Under the pieces are notes generated by a model. It was given only the letters and a program-made list of their open reading frames with translations, had not been told where the DNA came from and did not search any database. 64,000 nt of DNA from JAGQKC01 sp965223675. Its GTDB lineage: Bacteria; Nitrospirota; Nitrospiria; Nitrospirales; UBA8639. The stretch is taken from the NCBI GenBank assembly GCA_965223675.1, contig OZ245013.1:2852001-2916000 (forward strand). The letters run 5' to 3'. This document shows, one piece after another, positions 1 to 8,116 of this stretch. A program made the position numbers and the translations under genes. The number at the start of each line of letters is the position of its first letter. Positions within the stretch are counted from its first letter, which is position 1.

Positions 1-338
1 GTGCCGACATGCCTGGGGTGAATCTTCAAGACGCAAACCTGACTCGAACTTCTCTTCCTTGGGCTAACCTTACCAACGCCAATCTGACTCGTTCGAAGTT
101 ACATCTTACAGACTTGAGAGAAGCGCTTCTCATCGAAGCTGATATGCGAGAAGCCATCCTTCACGATACATCCCTCACCGGAGCCAATTTATCAAAAGCT
201 AATTTGCAAGGCGTACAAAAGGTCTCACTCGACCTCTTGGCGATGGCCAAAACCCTCTATCAAACAAAATTCGACCCTTCTCTTCAAGACCAATTGCACA
301 AACAGTATGCTCACCTATTGTTAGACCAAAAAATCTAG
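1..338 (+). CDS. Pentapeptide-repeat protein, C-terminal part (cut by window edge)
   Basis: The reading frame is open from the first bases and runs to a TAG stop, so the 5' part lies outside the window. The visible residues show the A(D/N)Lxx five-residue periodicity of pentapeptide-repeat proteins (for example ANLTNANLTRSKL and GANLSKANLQG), which fold into a right-handed quadrilateral beta-helix. About 40 non-repeat residues form the C-terminal tail. Function cannot be inferred: the family includes structural, regulatory and gyrase-protecting members. It converges with the metalloprotease gene, whose last module ends only a few bases downstream. Confidence 0.75.
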   Translation, partial: ADMPGVNLQDANLTRTSLPWANLTNANLTRSKLHLTDLREALLIEADMREAILHDTSLTGANLSKANLQGVQKVSLDLLAMAKTLYQTKFDPSLQDQLHKQYAHLLLDQKI

Positions 339-343
339 TCCCC

Positions 344-790
344 TTATCCTCCTGTGGGCGTAACTTCAATATAATTGAGCATCGTACGTTTGCCTGAGTC
401 TCGGGTTAGAACCAGCGTTAAATTCCCATCTCGCACGGTAACCGGGACATCCCTGAGGACCACATATTCATCGCGCTTCGTTCGTACGCCGTCAATCACC
501 GACGTGCCTTCCAGCATAAGATAATGCGGCCCCTGGGCCCAGCTTGGATCCCCACTCGCGAGGGAGACCGAATACGTTCCGTTGGGCAGATCATAAGTCC
601 AGGTCGCCGACGTACCCCGGTCAAAGTGAATCAACGTATCGAGTGTTTGATCAGCCTGTTTATTGCGTTCGCGCGTGTGGACTCTCGTAGACCAGCCATA
701 TCCGCGGCTGGCTGAATAGACAGACCCATCATCCGGTTGATACCCCGATGGAACCATGGCATTGGTCGGCTGGAAATTGATCTTGACCAT
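344..790 (-). pseudogene. Second malectin-like module of the metalloprotease, stranded out of frame
   Basis: This open frame encodes the same 148-residue malectin-like module as residues 547-694 of the upstream protease, followed by a natural TAA stop. It lacks its own ribosome site and begins with an internal Met of the linker (GDMVKINFQ), so it is most likely the true end of the protease gene, separated from it by a one-base frame difference in the G/C-rich proline linker. Either the gene is broken, or the tract slips in the cell or in sequencing and restores a two-module protein. Confidence 0.7.
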
Positions 791-829
791 GTCCCCCGGA
801 GGCGGCGGCGGGGGGGGAGGAGGTGGAGG
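351..829. repeat. Direct repeat copy A (about 479 bp), malectin-like module and linker
   Basis: This copy matches 848-1326 at a fixed offset of 497 bp. By eye I found one substitution (near 530 versus 1027). The offset is not a multiple of three, which explains the frame break in the host gene. The near identity points to a recent tandem duplication or to gene conversion. Confidence 0.9.
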
Positions 830-2925
830 AGGCGGGGGGGAGTACCCCCTGTGGGCGTAACTTCAATATAATTGAGCATCGTACGTTTGCCTGAGTCTCG
901 GGTTAGAACCAGCGTTAAATTCCCATCTCGCACGGTAACCGGGACATCCCTGAGGACCACATATTCATCGCGCTTCGTTCGTACGCCGTCAATCACCGAC
1001 GTGCCTTCCAGCATAAGATAATGCGGCCCTTGGGCCCAGCTTGGATCCCCACTCGCGAGGGAGACCGAATACGTTCCGTTGGGCAGATCATAAGTCCAGG
1101 TCGCCGACGTACCCCGGTCAAAGTGAATCAACGTATCGAGTGTTTGATCAGCCTGTTTATTGCGTTCGCGCGTGTGGACTCTCGTAGACCAGCCATATCC
1201 GCGGCTGGCTGAATAGACAGACCCATCATCCGGTTGATACCCCGATGGAACCATGGCATTGGTCGGCTGGAAATTGATCTTGACCATGTCCCCCGGAGGC
1301 GGCGGCGGGGGGGGAGGAGGTGGAGGCGGGTCTACGATAGAAATATTTGCCACATCGGTATTATTAGCAGTGTTCTGATCGTTATCTGCCGAGACCATCA
1401 CAGTACTCACAAACTGTCCAACCGTTTGCCCCTGCATGCCTAGTGTGATCGTACGTCCACTTGAATTTGAAATATTTCCAAGATCACATGTGACTTGACC
1501 GTTTCCGGTGTTTGAACAACTTCCGGAATCGATGGTGGCACTTTCTAAGCTTAGCTGAACAGGTATTGTGACAGTAGCTATAGCATTAGTAGCTATGGTT
1601 GGACCATCATTATTGATTGTCATGACAACAGAGAACGGAGTGCTCACTACCGATTCAAATGGAGCATTGGGAATATCCACACGGAGATCACTTTCATCGA
1701 AGTTAATCACGGTAATACACGGTGCGCGGTTAATCTCCGGTTGCATTTCCGTGATACTGCACTGTGAAAATTGGGTACTCCCATTAAGAGACGGGTTCAT
1801 CAGAAAATTCCCAGGTGTGCTCTCACAAGCTGATCCTTGTTGATTGTCATGCGGCGAGCCGAAATTATGGCCCAGCTCATGGGCAACAACTAGGGCACGA
1901 GCCGTTCCTCCTCCCCTCACTTCACTGACTCCAATACCGAATCTTGAGCTACATAAAGAGCTGATATAAGCTATACCTGCGACATTTCTATCAAGATCTC
2001 GCCCAGTAAATAATTGAGCCACGCCGGGATGATCAAATGAGCTTGAGCTGGTGAGTGAGCCAAATTGTCGGAGCAGTGTTAATGGATCCGTCGAAGTCAA
2101 GAAACCGTTATCAGACAACTCTTGAATCTCCACCAGATTAATTTGGACGCCAACCTGTTCTGAAAAAATTCCATCAACGACGTTCATTCGAGCAATCACT
2201 GCGTCATTCGTTGAGGTGTTAAATGCATTTTGCTGCGTGGTAGCAAACTGAACATCCGCGACGACGGCCATATCAAGATTGAGTATTGCACCCTGTGCAT
2301 CAGCCGTAACTCGTTCCCGCAATTCTGTCACAAGCGTCCCATAGTCACTGAGCGGATTCGTATGCATGCTTCCCAGCCCGGATCCGCACACCTGCGATTC
2401 CAATTCACGCGTATCTGAAAGGCGATAGATCCCGTGGTCCGAAGACGCAGCGAGTGAAAATCCTTGAAGAGCCGGCTTAATCACTGACATTGGATCAATA
2501 ATATAAACTTCTTGGCCGTCCCATATCATTCCATACCACTTTTTCCCGATCCGAGTGAGCCGAACCCAGGATTGTTCAATACCGGCAATCTTTCCTCGGA
2601 ATAGCTGATGAGAATCTACGACTTTTTCATGTTGCAACTGTGGCAACTTGGCTATTAAGCGATCATTGGACTCCAAGAAAAGAGTCAAAGATCGCCCAAA
2701 GCTTTCAAACGTCCATGTCCATTCAGGCGACTCTGCATCTTGTTGCATCTGATCATTTGTCTTACTCTGTAGCACCATGGGAGGCAGCACTTCGTGATAA
2801 AGAATTTCGAACCTCTCCTGTTGTTGGGAAGGTTCTCTCAGTTCACCTTGGGCGTATGCCGTATGACTCAAGCCTACGCTCAATAGGCTAATACAAAGAA
2901 AGGCCAGAGATCGGCAGATAGTCAT
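631..2925 (-). CDS. Secreted reprolysin-like zinc metalloprotease with DUF11 and malectin-like modules, frameshifted near its C terminus
   Basis: The start has a strong ribosome site (GGAGG, six bases before ATG). A signal peptide ends near residue 25 (AYA-QGE). Residues 30-200 look like a propeptide region. The catalytic domain carries HELGHNFGSPHD at 349-360, the HExxHxxGxxHD zinc motif of metzincins of the M12 (adamalysin/reprolysin) type, with a probable Met-turn at FLMNP (about 374). A DUF11/CARDB-like beta domain (about 410-530) and a proline linker (533-545) lead to a malectin-like carbohydrate-binding module (547-694). After residue 694 the frame goes wrong inside a second proline linker and ends in about 70 unrelated residues. 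An identical second module follows out of frame. One extra G in the G7 tract at 834-840 would extend the protein to position 344. A secreted, glycan-targeted protease is inferred. Confidence 0.85.
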   Translation of the reverse strand: MTICRSLAFLCISLLSVGLSHTAYAQGELREPSQQQERFEILYHEVLPPMVLQSKTNDQMQQDAESPEWTWTFESFGRSLTLFLESNDRLIAKLPQLQHEKVVDSHQLFRGKIAGIEQSWVRLTRIGKKWYGMIWDGQEVYIIDPMSVIKPALQGFSLAASSDHGIYRLSDTRELESQVCGSGLGSMHTNPLSDYGTLVTELRERVTADAQGAILNLDMAVVADVQFATTQQNAFNTSTNDAVIARMNVVDGIFSEQVGVQINLVEIQELSDNGFLTSTDPLTLLRQFGSLTSSSSFDHPGVAQLFTGRDLDRNVAGIAYISSLCSSRFGIGVSEVRGGGTARALVVAHELGHNFGSPHDNQQGSACESTPGNFLMNPSLNGSTQFSQCSITEMQPEINRAPCITVINFDESDLRVDIPNAPFESVVSTPFSVVMTINNDGPTIATNAIATVTIPVQLSLESATIDSGSCSNTGNGQVTCDLGNISNSSGRTITLGMQGQTVGQFVSTVMVSADNDQNTANNTDVANISIVDPPPPPPPPPPPPGDMVKINFQPTNAMVPSGYQPDDGSVYSASRGYGWSTRVHTRERNKQADQTLDTLIHFDRGTSATWTYDLPNGTYSVSLASGDPSWAQGPHYLMLEGTSVIDGVRTKRDEYVVLRDVPVTVRDGNLTLVLTRDSGKRTMLNYIEVTPTGGTPPRLLHLLPPRRRLRGTWSRSISSRPMPWFHRGINRMMGLSIQPAADMAGLRESTRANAINRLIKHSIR
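848..1326. repeat. Direct repeat copy B (about 479 bp), malectin-like module and linker
   Basis: This is the in-frame partner of the copy at 351-829. Both copies carry a run of eight G in the linker (1307-1314 and 810-817). The junction between the copies has an additional run of seven G at 834-840. Confidence 0.9.
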
Positions 2926-3704
2926 TAGGAACCTCCGTCATGGTAGAAATGTATGGCATTAGGGTTGATTAATATTCACGTAGCCTGCAAGGAATCAGGC
3001 AACATGTGCTCAAGAATGATTCAACTTCAACGGAAACCTTGAAATATGTCTTTATCATCGGTATTTCATCCATGCTTCTGTAATGGGTGTGTTGAATAAT
3101 TCTCGTTCATTGCACATGATTGCCTCAGGGCTTACTGGCATCAGGAGCGAGCAGACGGTTCAAAAATATCCTGGCTCATGTTCAGCAACTGACAGTTTGC
3201 TGAACGCTTCAATCTATACTCTGGATCGGAAGGACGAGAAACTGCGAGTCAAGCCAACAAGGCTTGAACATCTTCGATAGCTTCTCATCGCAATGATCAC
3301 TGGTCAGCTTAACATTGGCCTCTTGATGACCCACGCCTCACCCAACTCTTGGGCATTAACTATTGGCTCTCGTCCGTTATTGCAGGGAAGTTCCCTTTGA
3401 AGAGCACGATCACAGGTGCCTTCAGGCACGGTCATTCAGAGGCGTCACCTAGTGGAGTTCGTCCTTTATTGCAGAGAGGTTCCCTTTGAAGAGCACGATC
3501 ACAGGTGCCTGAATGACGCGTGGAGCGTACTGGCGAGAGCCGATTCAAAAACCGTCCGATCGTGTACCGTCGTGCGGCGCAAGGATCGTGATGTGACTGG
3601 CTTGATACGGACCTGTGATCCGCTCTAGACGTGAGCCTGGCACTCTCGCGAATCGGCCAGCGGTTTGATTAAGGTGCAGATGAAAGAAAAAGGGGAAATT
3701 GTTT
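2926..3704. other. Long intergenic region with short direct and inverted repeats
   Basis: There is no convincing gene in this 780-bp stretch. The left part is plain AT-rich sequence. From 3370 to 3660 it holds a 50-bp direct repeat (listed separately) and inverted pieces: GATCACAGGT at 3408 and 3498 against ACCTGTGATC at 3611, and CCGATTC at 3540 against GAATCGG near 3650. An open frame at 3416-3628 runs through the repeats, has no family resemblance and is not called. Confidence 0.5.
3372..3510. repeat. Imperfect 50-bp direct repeat pair, 89 bp apart
   Basis: Copies lie at 3372-3421 and 3461-3510. They share an exact 30-base block (TTCCCTTTGAAG, then AGCACGATCACAGGTGCCT) and differ by three bases in the first third. 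The first copy is followed by GGTCATTCAG, and the second by its near inverse CTGAATGACG, so the flanks are partly inverted. Origin unknown; a decayed mobile or structured element is possible. Confidence 0.75.
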
Positions 3705-4598
3705 CTAGGCTCGATGGATCACTACGACTTGACCAATGAGGTGAGGTGTGAGGGTGGTGAGAGGATGATCTACAAGATCAATCCGGTCTCCGACACCTTG
3801 AACGACTCGAAGTCCCGATGCGGTCTGGACAATGCCTTTTACCCGAAGCGCTTTTAGGGCAGCAATTCGTTCTACAAGAACTCGCTCTTCTAATCCTTGC
3901 TCAATTGATAAAATATGGCTGTTAAATTTTTCATGAACATGGGTTGAACCGCATTCCTCATGCAGAGAACGATGCTTGGTGAACTCTTCAGCATTTGGAG
4001 GGAATAAAATACTCGAGTCTACGACAGCGTTCATACTCCGAATAATGGGGGTGCCCGGAGCGAATTCTAGAAGTTTCGCTTCCAGCTCGCTGACTTGGCG
4101 ATCAGGAATCAAGTCAATCTTGTTTAACACCAATATATCTGCAGAAGACACTTGTTGATCAAACGTTCCCTCCAAGTCTCGTCCCTCTTTCATCTGTTCC
4201 GCGTTGACCACGACAACAGCCAAGCTTTCTCCTGCCCACAGAGAGACGGGTTCTCGCCAAAAGGTCGTCAAGGTATCAAAAGGAAGAGCCACACCTGAGG
4301 TCTCAACAATCACACGATCGGGCTGAACACGCTCCCAAAGATCTTGAAGAGTGGCAAGCAACTCATTTGACAACTGACAGCAAACACACCCCCCCTCTAA
4401 CTCAACGTATCCTCCAGAACTTTCGTTTTTCAAGAGCGCTTCATCAATACCGAGTTCACCAAATTCATTCGAAACCACCGCGAGTCGTTGTCCATTTTTT
4501 TGAGCATCCTGTAACAACCCGCGCACTAAGGTCGTTTTACCAGCACCGAGAAATCCAGACACCACGAGCGCAGGAATTTTGTCTTTCGTTTGACTCAT
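3705..4598 (-). CDS. CobW/COG0523-family GTP-binding metallochaperone
   Basis: The 297-residue protein opens with a Walker A loop (GFLGAGKTTL, about residues 15-24) and has the family's metal-binding CxCC motif (GGCVCCQL, about 69-76) and a G4 motif NKID (about 159). A C-terminal CobW_C-like domain follows (about 215-297). Members of this G3E GTPase family insert or deliver zinc, cobalt, iron or other metals. The histidine-rich stretch before the C-terminal domain (HRSLHEECGSTHVHEKF) may add metal ligands. The metal cannot be told from sequence, and no zinc-regulated neighbour is visible. Confidence 0.9.
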   Translation of the reverse strand: MSQTKDKIPALVVSGFLGAGKTTLVRGLLQDAQKNGQRLAVVSNEFGELGIDEALLKNESSGGYVELEGGCVCCQLSNELLATLQDLWERVQPDRVIVETSGVALPFDTLTTFWREPVSLWAGESLAVVVVNAEQMKEGRDLEGTFDQQVSSADILVLNKIDLIPDRQVSELEAKLLEFAPGTPIIRSMNAVVDSSILFPPNAEEFTKHRSLHEECGSTHVHEKFNSHILSIEQGLEERVLVERIAALKALRVKGIVQTASGLRVVQGVGDRIDLVDHPLTTLTPHLIGQVVVIHRA

Positions 4599-4735
4599 AG
4601 GTTTTCATTCGTTGAATAAAAAGATGATCGCTCAACGTGAAGAGCGGTACAGAAATTATATGCGCAGGAACTGGCACTTAAGACGGCTCTTGGAATCATA
4701 AATATAGGATGATAACAAGAGAAGAACAACAGGTA

Positions 4736-5506
4736 TTATTCACCAATTTCATAGACTAACGTGACAGAGGCCCTAACCGTGAGTTCTCCAGGTGAGACAG
4801 AAACAGAACCAGCATCTTCCATCTCCATGCTCATCATAGCCCGTCCTCGCCTACTTCTCTGCGGAACAGAAGGCATCCCACTCTCAGTCACGGAAAGAAG
4901 CCGTATCAAATTAATATTGAGTGTCTGAGCCAGCGTTTTGGCCTTCTCACGAGCTTTTTTAGCGGCACTCTTGAGAGCTTCAAGCCTTGCTGGTCGGTTA
5001 TCTCGTAGGGCCCAGGTAATATGAGAAAATCGATTCGCTCCCGCCTGCAATGCGCTGTCTACCGCACGTCCAACGATTGCAAGGTCTAATACTTCAACCG
5101 TCAGAGTATTATTGACCGTGTAACCAATAATTTTGGGAACTTGTGGTATGGCTGGTTGATGTGATTGTCGACGGGATCTTGGTGGATATTGAGGAGTCAC
5201 AGACAAAGACGATGTTTGAATTCGCTCTTTTTTAATACCCAGCTTCTGCAAAAGAGTCATCACCCTTTTCATTCTCTCATTATTCTCTTCTTGGACTTTC
5301 TCTAGTGATGCTCCTGCTGTTTCGACTGAAAGGGTCACGACGGCTTTGTCGGGTGATAATTGCACCCTGCCCTCTTCAGACACAGTTAAACTCGGAGGAT
5401 CTTGACCCGCTTCTTCACCTTGCGCCCTATCGTTTCCGAGAAAACAGAGACCTGCCAACATAAAACAGATGAAAAGCTCTCGTCGTGAATAGCGTATCAT
5501 TGACAA
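4736..5506 (-). CDS. SIMPL-domain (DUF541) periplasmic protein
   Basis: The 256-residue protein has an N-terminal signal sequence (hydrophobic residues 10-25). The rest matches the SIMPL fold: the opening strand SVSEEGRVQLSPDKAVVTLSV is given here only in part (VTLSVETAGAS), followed by the QTSSLSVTPQY segment and the AKKAREKAKTLAQTL helix near residues 185-199. Proteins of this family (such as YggE) are periplasmic or outer-membrane associated and linked to oxidative stress or channel modulation; the molecular role is unknown. It is divergent from the small zinc-ribbon gene, sharing a gap of about 20 bp. Confidence 0.85.
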   Translation of the reverse strand: MSMIRYSRRELFICFMLAGLCFLGNDRAQGEEAGQDPPSLTVSEEGRVQLSPDKAVVTLSVETAGASLEKVQEENNERMKRVMTLLQKLGIKKERIQTSSLSVTPQYPPRSRRQSHQPAIPQVPKIIGYTVNNTLTVEVLDLAIVGRAVDSALQAGANRFSHITWALRDNRPARLEALKSAAKKAREKAKTLAQTLNINLIRLLSVTESGMPSVPQRSRRGRAMMSMEMEDAGSVSVSPGELTVRASVTLVYEIGE

Positions 5507-5527
5507 ACCCTTCCGAACTTCATAAGA

Positions 5528-5713
5528 ATGTCAAAGATGACCACTCCCCAACCCAGCCAGACTCACCCACTTGCCACCATTCCGGATCGCCAATGCAGAT
5601 GGTGTCAAACAACTATGAGGAAGCGACTTGTCGGAGAAGGACGTTTCATACACTATACCTGCCCTCAATGTATCTTCCAACACACATCGAAACGTTCAAC
5701 CTCCGATTCTTGA
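5528..5713 (+). CDS. Small zinc-ribbon-like protein
   Basis: A 61-residue frame with two well-spaced cysteine pairs (CRWC at about 23-26 and CPQC at about 45-48) separated by about 18 residues, typical of a zinc ribbon or knuckle. The segment between them (TTMRKRLVGEGRFIHYT) is beta-like, as in rubredoxin-type ribbons. It lies just upstream of, and divergent from, the SIMPL gene. No clear Shine-Dalgarno is seen before the ATG. The cysteine layout makes a real gene more likely than chance. Partner and function unknown. Confidence 0.5.
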   Translation: MSKMTTPQPSQTHPLATIPDRQCRWCQTTMRKRLVGEGRFIHYTCPQCIFQHTSKRSTSDS

Positions 5714-5714
5714 G

Positions 5715-5823
5715 TCTAGGGTACCTCTAATCTGAACGTTCAGCATGGTTTAATACTCCTCAACAAAAGACAAGCCACGTATACGGTTGCGACAGTCCGG
5801 TACCGTACCCTAGCACCTGTAAT
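5715..5823. repeat. Two copies of a short degenerate repeat spaced about 94 bp
   Basis: The cores are TCTAGGGTACCTCTAAT (5715-5731) and CCCTAGCACCTGTAAT (5808-5823). They match the core found four times at 14631-14935, with the same 92-98 bp spacing. Both loci are intergenic. This one lies between the zinc-ribbon gene and the TraB gene, which converge. Confidence 0.5.
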
Positions 5824-5906
5824 TCCACAAACCCTTAGACGGGCCCATCAGAATACTCTGCTCTATAAGTCCTTAGAACAACATAGAAGCTCTATTTCCG
5901 TGAATC

Positions 5907-7139
5907 TCAGAAAAGATTGGACACAATTTTGGCTCCACCGACATACGTTCCTATAATGCTTCCTATCGTCGGGAGAAGAAAAGCTAAAAACACTCGCAAG
6001 AGACGGCTATGCCACCATTGCTTAGGAATGGCAATGTCCTCTGCCACGCTTTGAAATTCTCGAACCAGCGGAGGTTGGACATAGGCCTGAACAAATGCTG
6101 TGACATATCCTACACCAATTACTGGAGTTAAACTCGTAAAGGGCGCGGAAGCAAAAGCCGTCGCGATCGTTAATGGGTGTGCGAAAGCAAGGATTCCACC
6201 AAGCGCACTCGGTATCCCATTCGCTAAAATCCAAAAAAGCGCGTTTTCACCTGCGGCCACTGCCCCCTTTTGAAAACCAATATACATAATAGATCCGACA
6301 ATGATGGCAGGAATACTCCAACCAATCCATTTCCAAACACCCGAAACTGGAGGAATCACATCTAAGTCTTCTAAGTTTACCGGCTGCTCTTCCTTCAAGG
6401 TACGTTGGATGCCAGGCATGTGGCCAGCGCCAACAACAGCCACAACTTTCTCACCTTTTGCATCCCGTATTTTTTCAGCGAGATAGTGATCTCGTTCATC
6501 AATCAACACCAACTTTAAAGTAGGAACTTCTTTTCCAAGCTCCTCCATCATATCCGAGAGAACATCCTGTTTTTTGAGGTCTCGAATCTCTTCTTCTGAA
6601 ACTTGCGTGGTATCAAAGACGCTTAAAAGGAGCGAGGATACCAGCATACTCTTTCGCCAGAAAGGCGTCGTCCTCCAAGCACGGCGCATCGTAACTCGCA
6701 CATCACGATCACACAGCGCCACAGGAATTCCATATTTTTCAGCCGTTTTTGTCGCTTCAAGCATCTCAGTACCCGGCATCACCCCCAATTGATCACCTAG
6801 ACGCTTCTGATAGGAGGCTAATAAGAGGTTGACCATTAACGTACTAAGCTGCTTTTTTCGTATGATCTCTTTGAGGTCAAGCGATTCCCATCGCTTAGGC
6901 TGCGAGAGCACCTCAAACCGTCTTGAATCTAATTCCACACATACACAATCTGGCTGTTCTTGGTCTATGACTTTGCGCACAAGGTCCACCGACTCCTGTG
7001 AAATGTGCGCTGTGCCGACCAGGATAATAGACTTATTTGGCAGGGGGACAACCTGAACGTCATCAGGGTAATCACCTCGAAGCCCATCATGAAGATGGGA
7101 TAACTGAGAAGGTTCGTTTATCGGCTCATCCATGGTCAC
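5907..7139 (-). CDS. TraB/GumN-family membrane protein
   Basis: The 410-residue protein begins with a TraB domain: ILVGTAHISQESVDLV (about 39-54), CVELDSRRF (about 73-81) and the closing VVAVVGAGHMPG (about 232-243), which together carry the family's conserved Gly/His and Glu positions. The C-terminal 140 residues contain several hydrophobic segments (about 270-290, 300-350 and 385-405), suggesting membrane anchoring. The family is related to erythromycin-esterase/Tiki-type hydrolases and was first linked to pheromone shutdown in enterococci; the role here is unknown. The ATG is preceded by AAAGGTGTG in coding sense, a weak ribosome site. Confidence 0.85.
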   Translation of the reverse strand: MTMDEPINEPSQLSHLHDGLRGDYPDDVQVVPLPNKSIILVGTAHISQESVDLVRKVIDQEQPDCVCVELDSRRFEVLSQPKRWESLDLKEIIRKKQLSTLMVNLLLASYQKRLGDQLGVMPGTEMLEATKTAEKYGIPVALCDRDVRVTMRRAWRTTPFWRKSMLVSSLLLSVFDTTQVSEEEIRDLKKQDVLSDMMEELGKEVPTLKLVLIDERDHYLAEKIRDAKGEKVVAVVGAGHMPGIQRTLKEEQPVNLEDLDVIPPVSGVWKWIGWSIPAIIVGSIMYIGFQKGAVAAGENALFWILANGIPSALGGILAFAHPLTIATAFASAPFTSLTPVIGVGYVTAFVQAYVQPPLVREFQSVAEDIAIPKQWWHSRLLRVFLAFLLPTIGSIIGTYVGGAKIVSNLF

Positions 7140-7467
7140 ACCTTTGCATATTGCAACGGCAACTTGTCAAGTCTATGATTAAATAAGAGAAAAATCAGTA
7201 AGAATCATGGTAGACTGCTCCTACACCATGAAAAAAATAGACGAATGGCCAAGTGACCATGAGGACCAAATCTCGTATTAGAGGAAATCGCTCGCTGAAA
7301 TTTACACAACGAGACGTTAAAACATCTTATTTTTTTGATCTGAGAAAGTGACGAGGGTAATGATGCGCCGACCGTCTGATATGTAATAAAATAGGGGTGA
7401 GTCGGCATCATAACATGACTCTTTTGCATCTATTTGACATGCGGCAAAATACAGAAGAATTCCTCAG
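7140..7467. other. Intergenic gap, nothing recognised
   Basis: The sequence is AT-rich. An open frame on the minus strand (7205-7429) shows no family features and is taken as chance. The stretch presumably holds the promoters of the divergent TraB gene and the small plus-strand gene, but no convincing -35/-10 pair stands out. Confidence 0.4.
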
Positions 7468-7659
7468 ATGACTAAACGAACACAGGCATTACGGGTTTGG
7501 GTATGGTTTAGCGGTGATGGAACTCGCTGGCAGGTTGCGAAAACCAAAGATGGGTATTGGCATTGTGCCCTTGGGTTAGGTGGCAAACGCTTAGCGAGCT
7601 GGGAACCTGGCTTCCCGCCAGGACTTGGACCGTTGCCCGAATGGTTTGAAGCTCGGTGA
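7468..7659 (+). CDS. Small hypothetical protein rich in Trp, Gly and Pro
   Basis: The 63-residue frame encodes a compact aromatic protein (WVWFSGDGTRWQ, DGYWHCALGLGG, PGFPPGLGPLPEW). Five tryptophans and a proline-glycine-rich tail look like a small folded domain rather than random translation. I do not recognise the family. Its stop overlaps a 15-bp palindrome (TGACGGA-G-TCCGTCA, 7657-7671). No obvious Shine-Dalgarno precedes the ATG. Confidence 0.4.
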   Translation: MTKRTQALRVWVWFSGDGTRWQVAKTKDGYWHCALGLGGKRLASWEPGFPPGLGPLPEWFEAR

Positions 7660-7760
7660 CGGAGTCCGTCAGGGTCAGATTAAACAGAAATGTTAAACGC
7701 GTTCTGTGTGTTCACGATTCATTTGAGTCGATAACAATTTAATCCGTTTACCCTGACTCT

Positions 7761-8072
7761 CTATAAATCATAAAAATACTGCACATTATCACCACCCCAG
7801 TCCTTCACACGTCCCTCAATCACCTTCTCTTTCTCAGAATAAATCCAGACTGTCACATCTGTTGAGCCGGTCAACCGTTTCATGGATTGCATCAGGGTCA
7901 GCACAATTTTTCTTCCTCGCTCACGATCAATTGCCAATCGATGATACAGATTTTGGGTAAAATGGAGTTGAAGCAAGTGACCTTTAACTACGACCGATTC
8001 TACGTCAGGATTATTCTTCAACTGACTTTGAATCTGTTGGGCAACTTCTTGATCGGTGAGTTCAACGCTCAT
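7761..8072 (-). CDS. Conserved-looking hypothetical protein (103 aa)
   Basis: The protein starts MSVELTDQEVAQQIQSQL and shows a regular alpha/beta pattern, with an amphipathic helix around residues 48-65 (DRERGRKIVLTLMQSM) and beta strands VESVVVKGHLLQLHF and DVTVWIYSEKEKVIEGRV. It has no signal peptide or membrane segment. The gene sits about 45 bp downstream of the aminopeptidase gene on the same strand, so it may be co-transcribed. Family not recognised. Confidence 0.65.
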   Translation of the reverse strand: MSVELTDQEVAQQIQSQLKNNPDVESVVVKGHLLQLHFTQNLYHRLAIDRERGRKIVLTLMQSMKRLTGSTDVTVWIYSEKEKVIEGRVKDWGGDNVQYFYDL

Positions 8073-8116
8073 GTGATCTTAGGTTACCATCGTTGTTCTC
8101 AGTGGCTCAATACGTC

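Noticed and set aside
524..1212. Plus-strand frames inside the duplicated malectin modules
   Set aside because: They are the antisense of the module copies (identical by construction) and carry no family features.
3416..3628. 70-residue plus-strand frame in the repeat patch
   Set aside because: It runs through the direct repeat, shows no family features and no ribosome site.
7657..7671. 15-bp palindrome TGACGGA-G-TCCGTCA as a terminator
   Set aside because: The loop is a single base and there is no T tract after it, so a terminator is not supported.
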